Shown here: positions 1 to 7,440 of the stretch, one piece after another
Layout of the letters: each line of letters begins with the position of its first letter
Numbering within the stretch: the stretch's first letter is position 1
From: CAIVPM01 sp964477265
GTDB taxonomy: Bacteria; Bacteroidota; Bacteroidia; Chitinophagales; Chitinophagaceae
DNA: 64,000 nucleotides
Assembly (NCBI GenBank): GCA_964477265.1
Contig: CAYZDJ010000004.1
Coordinates: 124,001 to 188,000, forward strand
Direction of reading: 5' to 3'
Program-made: the position numbers and the translations under genes
The notes under the pieces: generated by a model
Told to the model about the DNA's origin: nothing
The model's database searches: none
What the model saw: the letters and a program-made list of their open reading frames with translations, nothing else

Positions 1-1683
1 GAGAAAAAAGATTATGCCAATGCCATAAATTATTACGAGCAAGCCATTGCAAAAGATAGTTTATATACTAAAATGTATCAATTGCCATATTGTATAAACC
101 TTGCTGGCATTGGAAAATTTGAAGATGCTCTAAAAGCTATCAATACTTTTTTATCTATTCCAGATTTGAACGATAGAAGTAAAGGAGCTGCTAATTACAG
201 AAAAAAGAACTGTGAGTTTGCCATCGATTATCAAAAAAAGCATCCACACTTAAACTATGTTTTTACACCTGTAAATCTTGGTGATAGTGTTAATACCTTT
301 CGTTCAGAATATTACCCAACATTAAGTATTAGCGACAGCTTATTGGTTTTTACAAGAATGACAAATCATGGTGAAGAGTTTGTAAAGTCTGATATGATTA
401 ATGGAGAATTTAGATTGGCAGAAACCGTTGATGGCAGCATAAACATGCAGGCGTTGAAAGGTGCAGCTACAGTAAGCAACGATGGTGAATATTTAATTTT
501 TGCAGGGGATTTTGGCGAACGTGGTTATGGTAGCTATGACTTATATATATCTTACCAAACACCAGATGGCTGGAGTGAACCAGAAAACCTGGGAGGTAAT
601 ATTAACACGCCTTATTGGGAAAGTGCACCAAGCATTAGCCCTGATAGCAGAACACTTTATTTTAGCAGCGACAGGCCTGATGGTTATGGCTTAAGGGATT
701 TATATATGAGCACAAAACAAAGCAATGGCAAATGGGGACCTGCTGTTAACCTTGGTGCAACTATAAATACAAAAGGAAACGATTTGTATCCTTATATACA
801 TGCAGACAATCAAACGCTTTACTACACAAGTGATGGATTGCCTGGCTATGGAAATACCGATTTATACATTAGCAGAAAAACTGGCTTAGACGAATGGAGT
901 ACGCCAGAGAATTTAGGTTTTCCAATTAATACCATTGAAGATGAAGGCAGCATTTGCATTAGTAGCGATGGCTCAACTGCTTACTATGCAAGCGATAGAG
1001 CTGATAGCAAGGGTGGATTGGATTTATATAAATTTGAATTAAGGGATGATATAAGGCCCTTTAAAACATTGTATGTTAAAGGCACAGTAAGCGATTCAAA
1101 AACAAATAAAGGCCTGCCAAGCAGCGTTGAATTGATTGACAATAAAACCAACAAAACAATAATGAAAGTTACTGCTGATGAGCTTGGTAAATACTGGATT
1201 CCATTGCCAACAGGAAAAGATTACACGTTTGTTGTAAACAGGAAAGGCTATTTGTATTACAGCAATGTTTATGAGTTAAGCAAGGAAAAATCGGATAGCA
1301 CCTATATAAAAGATATTACACTTGAACCTATAGAACTTAATACAGTAAAGACTTTCAAGAATGTACAGTTTGAAACAAACTCGTATGCCTTATTGCCAAT
1401 AAGTAAAGTTGAGCTGGATAAATTATTGCAAATACTTACAGAAAATTCAACCCTTAAATTAGAAATAATGGGGCATACAGATAATATTGGCAAAGCAGAA
1501 GATAACATAAAGCTTTCTACAAACAGGGCTAAGTCAGTTGTTGATTATTTGGTAAGTAAAGGCATTCCTACAGCACGACTTTCCTATAAAGGGTTAGGTT
1601 CTACAAAACCAATAGCAGATAACAACACAGAAGAAGGAAGAAAAAGAAACAGGAGAACAGAATTTGTGATTGTGGGATTGTAA
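1..1683 (+). CDS. OmpA-family protein with TPR, PD40 propeller and CarboxypepD_reg-like domain (5' partial)
   Basis: The reading frame is open from base 1, so the true start lies left of the window; an internal ATG at 73 is not the likely start. The visible order is a TPR-like helical stretch (about the first 75 residues), WD40-like PD40 strands with repeated LYFSSDRPDGYG-type motifs, a carboxypeptidase-regulatory-like beta-sandwich, and a C-terminal OmpA peptidoglycan-binding domain (GHTDNIG followed by NRAKSVVDYL). Bacteroidota proteins of this layout are outer-membrane-associated, and many are encoded beside PorP/SprF-type proteins that take part in type IX secretion or gliding. The OmpA assignment is secure; a T9SS role is inferred from architecture only. 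The convergent coaE gene ends six bases downstream. Confidence 0.9.
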   Translation, partial: EKKDYANAINYYEQAIAKDSLYTKMYQLPYCINLAGIGKFEDALKAINTFLSIPDLNDRSKGAANYRKKNCEFAIDYQKKHPHLNYVFTPVNLGDSVNTFRSEYYPTLSISDSLLVFTRMTNHGEEFVKSDMINGEFRLAETVDGSINMQALKGAATVSNDGEYLIFAGDFGERGYGSYDLYISYQTPDGWSEPENLGGNINTPYWESAPSISPDSRTLYFSSDRPDGYGLRDLYMSTKQSNGKWGPAVNLGATINTKGNDLYPYIHADNQTLYYTSDGLPGYGNTDLYISRKTGLDEWSTPENLGFPINTIEDEGSICISSDGSTAYYASDRADSKGGLDLYKFELRDDIRPFKTLYVKGTVSDSKTNKGLPSSVELIDNKTNKTIMKVTADELGKYWIPLPTGKDYTFVVNRKGYLYYSNVYELSKEKSDSTYIKDITLEPIELNTVKTFKNVQFETNSYALLPISKVELDKLLQILTENSTLKLEIMGHTDNIGKAEDNIKLSTNRAKSVVDYLVSKGIPTARLSYKGLGSTKPIADNNTEEGRKRNRRTEFVIVGL

Positions 1684-1688
1684 AGTAG

Positions 1689-2279
1689 TTATTGGTTTGA
1701 CATTTCCCAAAACCTATCATGCAACTCCAGCACTTGCTTAATAATTAATTGCTGTTCGTCATTTACAATTACTGCATCGCAAAGCTTTAATTTTATAGTG
1801 TCATCAATCTGGTTTTGCATTCTCGCATCAACTTGTTCTTTGGTAATGTTGTCCCTTTGCATCACTCGTTTATAACGTATATGCTTAGGTGCAAACACAC
1901 CTATTACAAAATTTAAATTGGTTGCACTACCTGCTTCAAACATAAGTGCAGCTTCTTTTATAACATATTTACTTTTTTGCTGCAATACCCAATTGTTATA
2001 ATGCTTAATTGTTGCAGGATGCACTATTGCATTAAGCTGGTCTAATTTATAAGTATCATTAAAAACAATACTGGCAATGTATTTTCTGTTGAGAGTGTTG
2101 TCAATGTAACTCTCATTTCCAAATAATGAAATAATACTTTGCCTTAAACCTTCATCTTCATTCATCAGCTTTTTTGCTTCATCATCTGCATTAAAAACAG
2201 GTATGCCCAAAACATTAAATATTCTGGCAACTGTTGTTTTACCAACTCCAATTCCTCCTGTTAAACCTATTTGAAGCAT
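1689..2279 (-). CDS. coaE: Dephospho-CoA kinase
   Basis: It phosphorylates the 3'-hydroxyl of dephospho-CoA, the last step of coenzyme A synthesis, in the cytoplasm. The 196-residue product is of normal length. It starts with a P-loop, GLTGGIGVGKT at residues 5-15, followed by the family's FNADDEAK segment carrying the conserved aspartates, and later a VIGVFAP strand and an RMQNQ lid-region motif. The ATG at 2279 is the only sensible start because the P-loop begins four residues later. The gene converges on the OmpA gene and is separated from yajC upstream by a strong hairpin terminator, so it is probably transcribed on its own. panC, another gene of the CoA pathway, lies about 54 kb away. 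Confidence 0.95.
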   Translation of the reverse strand: MLQIGLTGGIGVGKTTVARIFNVLGIPVFNADDEAKKLMNEDEGLRQSIISLFGNESYIDNTLNRKYIASIVFNDTYKLDQLNAIVHPATIKHYNNWVLQQKSKYVIKEAALMFEAGSATNLNFVIGVFAPKHIRYKRVMQRDNITKEQVDARMQNQIDDTIKLKLCDAVIVNDEQQLIIKQVLELHDRFWEMSNQ

Positions 2280-2372
2280 AATTTATTTTTTCTTGCAGAA
2301 TACACAGATAACGCAGAATTGCATTGTGTTTTGAAAAGAAATTATTCTTTTAATTGAAATTAATTCAAACAA

Positions 2373-2408
2373 AAAATCTCAAACAATATTACAACTGTTT
2401 GAGATTTT
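2373..2408 (-). terminator. Rho-independent terminator after yajC
   Basis: A perfect 13-bp inverted repeat (AAAATCTCAAACA at 2373-2385 and TGTTTGAGATTTT at 2396-2408) encloses a 10-base loop. Read on the minus strand it is followed by a T-rich run. It lies downstream of the yajC stop and before coaE. Confidence 0.85.
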
Positions 2409-2458
2409 GAATAAAATATTATTTGTAAAAATTAGTATTATCTGTTGCTATAAAATAA

Positions 2459-2791
2459 TTAAGCAGTAGCTGTTGCTTTATTTACATTGGCACTCCACTC
2501 CTGACTAATGGCACTTTTTTCAATTTTTAAGTAACTTCCCGGGTTTACTTCAATTTGCAAAGTTCCGTCTTCGTTTACTTTATAAACTGTAGCATGAATG
2601 CCAGCAATGGTAACTATTTTATCGCCTTTCTTTAAATTGTCAATATATGCTTTTTGCTCTTTTGCCTTTTTAGCTTGTGGACGAATCATGAATAACCAGA
2701 ATACCAGAATCATACCTCCAATCATTATAAAAAATGAAAATGGACTGCCTTGTTGCGGAGCTTGTAAAATAAAAATAAGAGAATGTAACAT
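2459..2791 (-). CDS. yajC: Preprotein translocase subunit YajC
   Basis: A 110-residue Sec accessory subunit that associates with SecDF-YidC in the inner membrane. One N-terminal transmembrane helix (about residues 18-36, FFIMIGGMILVFWLFMI) is followed by the family signature RPQAKKAKEQKAYIDNLKKG and a small basic/beta domain (GDKIVTIAGIHATVYKVNEDG). Length and architecture match the family. It lies 46 bases downstream of the DUF1573 lipoprotein gene on the same strand; nusB, the lipoprotein and yajC are closely spaced and probably one transcript ending at the terminator at 2373-2408. Confidence 0.95.
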   Translation of the reverse strand: MLHSLIFILQAPQQGSPFSFFIMIGGMILVFWLFMIRPQAKKAKEQKAYIDNLKKGDKIVTIAGIHATVYKVNEDGTLQIEVNPGSYLKIEKSAISQEWSANVNKATATA

Positions 2792-2837
2792 TGTGTTTTT
2801 TTAAATTATTAATTATTGTTTTTTAAACTGTTTATGA

Positions 2838-3317
2838 TTATTTATTGTCTTCAACATCGTGCCTTGGCACTACAATATCGTTGCTTTTGCAACCTACTAT
2901 ATATGCTTTAAACGTTAAAACCTTTAAGCTATCAGGCTTTGTATTTGTAATTACTTTAATTTCTTTTATAACGCTATCGCATTGCCCTTTGCTGCTAAAA
3001 GTTGCTGTTATCCAACCTTCTTTTTGTGGCATAATTTCTCCGTCTGTATAAGAAGCAACAGTGCAGCCACAGCCAGGGCTGACACTTAATAAAACCAAAG
3101 GCTTACTGCCAGTATTAAGGCACCTGAACTTTACTTCTTTTTTATCGCCACTGTTTATTGTGCCTAAGTTAAACATTGAGTCTAACCACTGCACAGTTGT
3201 ATTATAAGTCGTGTCTTTTGCAGCTTTATTTACCAGGTCTGCATGTTTTTTACTTTCGTGTTTGCAGGCAATTAAAAACACAGCAAGCAGCAAAGCCAAT
3301 AAAATTTTTGCTTTCAT
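2838..3317 (-). CDS. DUF1573-domain lipoprotein
   Basis: The 159-residue product begins with a lipoprotein signal (LLALLLAVFLIAC, lipobox cysteine about residue 18), so it should be lipid-anchored. The rest is one DUF1573 immunoglobulin-like domain with the usual start FNLGTINSGDKKEVKFRCLN and the SPGCGCTVASY cysteine motif. DUF1573 proteins are abundant in Bacteroidota, and their molecular role is not established. The gene lies 11 bases after nusB and 46 bases before yajC, and this nusB-DUF1573-yajC order fits an operon. The domain call is strong; no function is claimed. Confidence 0.88.
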   Translation of the reverse strand: MKAKILLALLLAVFLIACKHESKKHADLVNKAAKDTTYNTTVQWLDSMFNLGTINSGDKKEVKFRCLNTGSKPLVLLSVSPGCGCTVASYTDGEIMPQKEGWITATFSSKGQCDSVIKEIKVITNTKPDSLKVLTFKAYIVGCKSNDIVVPRHDVEDNK

Positions 3318-3328
3318 TTTCTTTAGGT

Positions 3329-4258
3329 CTATTTCTTTTTTCTAAAATCTATTTTATTAATTTTTCCTGCAGCAGTAAGCTCTTTATACAAATTATCGAG
3401 CAAGCCATTAACAAATTGCCCACTTTGTTCTGTACTGTATTCTTTTGCCAAATCAATGTATTCGTTAATGGTTACTTTGGTAGGTATTGTTTCAAAATAT
3501 AGTAATTCGCTTAACCCCATTTTCAATATTATCAGGTCCAAAGATGCAATTCTATCTGCATCCCAATTTTTAAATTTAGGGGTTATCAGTTCAAGTAAAT
3601 ATTCACTTTTTTCTAAACAGGTATTTAATAAGTTTTTTGCAAAATTCCATTTTTCAGTGCCAAGCATGTTTTGCATTTCAAGGCTTTGTGGCTTTGCCAA
3701 ATAAGGACCCATAAGGCTTTGCAACATCTCAGCATCATCATCCCAGTTTGCAAACCTGTCTTCGCAATACGAAACAAACAAATCAGATTGCAGCATTAAA
3801 TTATTGAAAATAAAACTTAAAATAGCAATGTCATCTTTCTTTTCCCTTGCCTGAATTGAAATGTATGTTTTATATTCATCAGCCTCTGTTAGTTGTGTAT
3901 ATAACTTACGTGTAATATCGTCATCAAGCACCAGATTGGTTTTATATTGTTCTACAGCACTTGTGTATGTTGAGTCTTCAAGTATTTGCCACAAAACAAT
4001 ATTTCCTGCAATTTTGGTATTAACGTTTAAATCCTCTGCCGAAGGAATATTTTTAGCTGCACGGTGGCGAGAATCCCTTTCAGAATATTGGGCAATAGAA
4101 ATAATATTTGTCAATAAAAAAACAAAGAGTTCTCTTGTTTTGTCAAAATTTTTATCGAGCGTTTGAGTGGGATTTTTAAATGCTGTAGTGTCGCTTGCTG
4201 TACCAATAGAGTAAAGCAGTTGCATTACTTTTATTCTTATGTTTCGTCTTGTAATCAT
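3329..4258 (-). CDS. nusB: Transcription antitermination factor NusB (long Bacteroidota form)
   Basis: NusB binds boxA RNA with NusE (S10) in rRNA antitermination. The 309-residue product is about twice the length of enterobacterial NusB. Residues 1-16 (MITRRNIRIKVMQLLYS) match the usual NusB start, and the C-terminal third carries the conserved core (WDADRIASLDLIILKMGLSELLYF, then TKVTINEYIDLAKEYSTEQSGQFVNGLLD). The middle is an insertion characteristic of the Bacteroidota form. It is the first gene of the nusB-DUF1573-yajC group and is divergent from prfA. Confidence 0.93.
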   Translation of the reverse strand: MITRRNIRIKVMQLLYSIGTASDTTAFKNPTQTLDKNFDKTRELFVFLLTNIISIAQYSERDSRHRAAKNIPSAEDLNVNTKIAGNIVLWQILEDSTYTSAVEQYKTNLVLDDDITRKLYTQLTEADEYKTYISIQAREKKDDIAILSFIFNNLMLQSDLFVSYCEDRFANWDDDAEMLQSLMGPYLAKPQSLEMQNMLGTEKWNFAKNLLNTCLEKSEYLLELITPKFKNWDADRIASLDLIILKMGLSELLYFETIPTKVTINEYIDLAKEYSTEQSGQFVNGLLDNLYKELTAAGKINKIDFRKKK

Positions 4259-4387
4259 TACCTAACTAAGAGCTTTATTTTTTTGAGTTGGCAAATATAG
4301 GCTGTTGAAATTGCTGTTAAAATAAAACCAGCACTAATCATATTACCTGATTTATTTAAAACCAAAATCCGTTTGCCTCTCAACCAT

Positions 4388-4395
4388 TACTTTTG
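4388..4395 (+). promoter_or_regulatory. Candidate Bacteroidota -7 box for prfA
   Basis: TACTTTTG exactly fits the TAnnTTTG consensus of Bacteroidota housekeeping promoters and lies 20 bases before the prfA ATG. A matching -33 element at good spacing is not obvious, so the call rests on the -7 box and position. Confidence 0.45.
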
Positions 4396-4414
4396 CAGCC
4401 TTTAATAACAAAAA

Positions 4415-5476
4415 ATGATTGATAAATTAGAAGCAATAAAGGCTAGATTTGACCAGATTGGAGTTGCACTGACCAATCCTGAAATTATTGCTAATCAGAA
4501 AGAATTTGGAAAGCTGAGCAAGGAATATAAATCTCTTGAAAAAATTGTAAATCCATTTGAGCAATACAAAAGAATACTGGGCGATTATGAATTTGCCAAA
4601 GACAGCATTAATGGAAATGATGATGATATGAAAGAGCTGGCTAAAGAAGAAATGCCAGCACTTGAAGAAAAAAAAGATGCTTTGGAAAAACTGTTAACAC
4701 AACTTTTAATACCTAAAGATCCTCAGGATGACAAGAATGCAATTTTAGAAATTAGAGCAGGAACTGGAGGAGATGAAGCAAGTTTATTTGCAGGAGATTT
4801 ACTTGGCATGTATTTAAGGTATTGCAGTAAAAAAGGCTGGAAAACTGCAGTTGTGAGTGAAAGTGAAGGAACTGTTGGTGGCTATAAAGAGGTAATTGTA
4901 GAGGTAAGTGGCGAAGATGTATATGGCACTTTAAAATTTGAAAGTGGTGTGCATCGTGTGCAACGTGTGCCTAACACAGAAACGCAGGGTCGTGTGCACA
5001 CAAGTGCTGCAACTGTAGCTGTAATGCCAGAAGCTGATGAAGTGGATTTTGAATTGAAAGAAAGTGATGTGAAAATGGAAACTGCCAGAAGTGGTGGTGC
5101 TGGTGGGCAAAATGTAAACAAAGTTGAATCGAAAGTATTTTTAACACACATACCAACTGGTGTTGTTGTGGTTTGCCAAACTGAGCGTTCTCAATTGGGT
5201 AATAGGGAAAAAGCAATGGGCATGTTGCGTACAAAATTGTATGAAGAACAAGTGCGTAAATATGAAGATGAAATTTCGAGACATAGAAAAACACTGGTAA
5301 GTACTGGAGATAGAAGTGCAAAAATAAGAACCTACAATTGGCCACAAGGCAGGGTAACTGACCATAGAATTGGATATACAAGCTATAACTTAGACAATGT
5401 GGTTGCTGGTAATATTGATGATTTTATTGAGCAATTGCAAATGGCAGAGAACGCAGAAAAGATGATGGAGCAATAA
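4415..5476 (+). CDS. prfA: Peptide chain release factor 1
   Basis: It recognises UAA and UAG in the ribosomal A site and triggers peptide release. The 353-residue product has the normal RF1 layout: an N-terminal helical domain, the codon-recognition loop with a PxT-type tripeptide (P186-N187-T188, in place of the SPF of RF2), and the catalytic GGQ loop at residues 230-232 in the context SGGAGGQNVNKVES. The PxT motif separates it from RF2, which has SPF. It is transcribed alone and divergently from nusB. Confidence 0.96.
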   Translation: MIDKLEAIKARFDQIGVALTNPEIIANQKEFGKLSKEYKSLEKIVNPFEQYKRILGDYEFAKDSINGNDDDMKELAKEEMPALEEKKDALEKLLTQLLIPKDPQDDKNAILEIRAGTGGDEASLFAGDLLGMYLRYCSKKGWKTAVVSESEGTVGGYKEVIVEVSGEDVYGTLKFESGVHRVQRVPNTETQGRVHTSAATVAVMPEADEVDFELKESDVKMETARSGGAGGQNVNKVESKVFLTHIPTGVVVVCQTERSQLGNREKAMGMLRTKLYEEQVRKYEDEISRHRKTLVSTGDRSAKIRTYNWPQGRVTDHRIGYTSYNLDNVVAGNIDDFIEQLQMAENAEKMMEQ

Positions 5477-5581
5477 ACTATTTACGAAGTACGATTTTAG
5501 ATTTACAATTTATTTCTCATAATGCTATGTGTAAAATCTCTGCTGACTCTGTGGTAGAATAAAAGTAAATTACTATAGTTT

Positions 5582-6517
5582 TTATGCTAATTCGTAACTC
5601 ATTTCAAATACATATTCTTTATATGGGTCTAAAATATTTAGACCCATTTTGTTATTAAAGGCATTTGGTGCAGCACTTAAATTTTCTATTGCAATGTTGT
5701 TTCTGTGGTCTGGTATAAATACTTGTAAGTAAGGATATGATTGAATTGCAGCAATTGTTAGCTTGATATTTTTACTTTGCAAAATACATTTTGCACGTTC
5801 AAAATCCTTCAGTTTATAGCAATTGTCTAAATTGACTCCTTCAAGTTTTTTGGGCAATAAAAATCTATCATCATTTACTATAACACCAGTAGGAATAAGG
5901 CTTTCATTAAATTCCAATAATTCATTTGCATCAAATTGTAAACTGCAATTATCTATTGGTTCATCAAGCTTAAAATATGGATGCCAGCCTTCGCAATAAG
6001 GTATTGCAATGCTGTTGTTGTGATGAATTGTTGAAGTGATTGTAAGCTTATTATTTTCTTCTAACTTGTATAAAAGGTTTGTTGTAAACTCAAAAGGATA
6101 GCCTTTGTCTGTTGCTTTATAAGTATGCTGTAATTCAATAATGGCAAATGTTTCAGTCGTTGCTGTTTTTACAATGTTATACACTGCATCATACACCAAA
6201 CCATGAATAGCATTGTTGCCAAGATAAAATTTTTCAATTGTATAATTGGTGCTGTTCCAGGTGTATTTTCCATTTTCTAACCTGCATACAAATGGACTGA
6301 GTTTGCAGCTTTTAAACCAGGCGTTTTTTTGTTCAATGGCATCAGCTACATTTTTATAAGCATCAACTATATTAACTCTCTCATTATTCTTTACAATAGA
6401 AAACTCATTTAGCAAACCTCCAAAACAAAATACTTCAACCTGGCACAATGTAGCATTGTCAAGCATTTTAATAGATGGAAATTGCTCGTTTTGATTTATG
6501 TTTATGGTAAAGGGCAT
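5582..6517 (-). CDS. Aldose 1-epimerase family protein
   Basis: A galactose mutarotase-like enzyme expected to interconvert alpha and beta anomers of a hexose or a related sugar. The frame extends upstream to 6601, but the extension runs into a palindromic repeat and lacks family similarity, so the ATG at 6517 (MPFTININQNEQF) is preferred, giving about 311 residues. The catalytic-region histidine is visible in EGWHPYFKLDEP, and the C-terminal acidic motif in IAIENLSAAPNAFNNKMG. The beta-rich sequence is typical of the galactose-mutarotase superfold. No sugar gene lies beside it, so the substrate is unknown. Confidence 0.82.
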   Translation of the reverse strand: MPFTININQNEQFPSIKMLDNATLCQVEVFCFGGLLNEFSIVKNNERVNIVDAYKNVADAIEQKNAWFKSCKLSPFVCRLENGKYTWNSTNYTIEKFYLGNNAIHGLVYDAVYNIVKTATTETFAIIELQHTYKATDKGYPFEFTTNLLYKLEENNKLTITSTIHHNNSIAIPYCEGWHPYFKLDEPIDNCSLQFDANELLEFNESLIPTGVIVNDDRFLLPKKLEGVNLDNCYKLKDFERAKCILQSKNIKLTIAAIQSYPYLQVFIPDHRNNIAIENLSAAPNAFNNKMGLNILDPYKEYVFEMSYELA

Positions 6518-6549
6518 CGTTTTATTTCTATAAAAAATTATGCTATATT

Positions 6550-6623
6550 TTTCGCTAAGAGAAAAGAAGTAAAAGCGATAAAAAGCAGAGCTTTTTCTCA
6601 TTCACTCTTTGTCTCTTAGCGAA
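6550..6623. repeat. Palindromic intergenic repeat with TTCGCTAAGAGA ends
   Basis: The ends TTTCGCTAAGAGA (6550-6562) and TCTCTTAGCGAA (6612-6623) are inverted repeats. The same end sequences bound an element at 17784-17870, and both copies are followed by a similar AAGTATAG stretch. The repeat lies directly upstream of the aldose-epimerase gene. Confidence 0.75.
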
Positions 6624-6664
6624 GTACTTTTATGATAAAAAAGTATAGTAATCATTTTAAAATA

Positions 6665-6680
6665 TTCCCCTTTAGGGGTG
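6665..6680. repeat. Short CCCCTTTAGGGG palindrome
   Basis: CCCC/GGGG arms around TTTA, ending one base before the LUD gene stop codon. It resembles the core of the GC-rich palindromes inside polA (23591-23622) and paaB (59532-59558), and it could also act as a terminator for the LUD gene. Confidence 0.5.
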
Positions 6681-7310
6681 TTATTTATCAACCAAAAAAC
6701 AATACACTTCCTTGGGTCCATGAACGCCTACAACAAGAGTTTTTTCTATATCAGCAGTTCTACTTGGGCCTGTTGCCAAAGAAATTACAGAAGGTAAATT
6801 ATTGCCATATTTTTTCTTCATCATTTCTATAGCATCAGCAATATCATAAACCAGTTGGTTTGTAAATGCAATGCAAATGTGAACAGGAGCATACACGCTA
6901 AAAGTTCTTCCACTTTTTGAATTGCTGCTTAACAATAAACTGCCAGTTCGTGCAACCAATGCTTCGCAGGTTGTTATGGCAATATCGCAATCAGCAAGTG
7001 CAACTTGATTATTTATTTTATTGAATTGATTGCTTGAAAGCTGTTGGTGCAACTGTGTTTCATTGCAAACAACTTTTGTCCATTGTTGCGATTGAATTAA
7101 AGAATTAAGTTGTTCAGCCAGCTCTTGCATATTGGCACAAAAAGAAAATTTGCCTTGCAGCTTTGTAAATTTTTCAGCAAATTCTATCTCTAAATCCTGT
7201 GGTTTATTTTCATAAACAAAAGTCTCCTTCCTATTGGTAAAAGGTTGTGGCGTTGGTTGCTTAAGTGCCTGCTTTATTTTGTTTAAAATATTTTCTCTGG
7301 ACGATAGCAT
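6681..7310 (-). CDS. LUD-domain protein (LutC/YkgG-like)
   Basis: The 209-residue product matches the LUD domain of LutC: an N-terminal helical segment (SSRENILNKIKQAL), the central ADCDIAITTCEALVARTGSLLL motif, and the C-terminal VISLATGPSRTADIEKTLVVGVHGPKEVYCFLVD signature. In other bacteria LutABC oxidises lactate; here no lutA or lutB lies beside it, so the partner proteins are elsewhere or the protein works alone. The start at 7310 is ATG, with the usual helix immediately following. Confidence 0.88.
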   Translation of the reverse strand: MLSSRENILNKIKQALKQPTPQPFTNRKETFVYENKPQDLEIEFAEKFTKLQGKFSFCANMQELAEQLNSLIQSQQWTKVVCNETQLHQQLSSNQFNKINNQVALADCDIAITTCEALVARTGSLLLSSNSKSGRTFSVYAPVHICIAFTNQLVYDIADAIEMMKKKYGNNLPSVISLATGPSRTADIEKTLVVGVHGPKEVYCFLVDK

Positions 7311-7379
7311 TTATAAAGTTGTGTGTTTTATTTGATACAGTTTTACAAATGTAAGCAATGCGATATTGAGGTAAAACAA

Positions 7380-7411
7380 AAATCCCCACACAAAAAACTG
7401 TGCAGGGATTT
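7380..7411 (-). terminator. Terminator after the PspC-domain gene
   Basis: On the minus strand AAATCCCTGCAC pairs with GTGTGGGGATTT, followed by a T-rich tract. The hairpin lies 30 bases downstream of the PspC gene stop, ending the PadR/PspC transcript. Confidence 0.75.
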
Positions 7412-7440
7412 AACTATAACAAACCAACTGAATGAAAAAA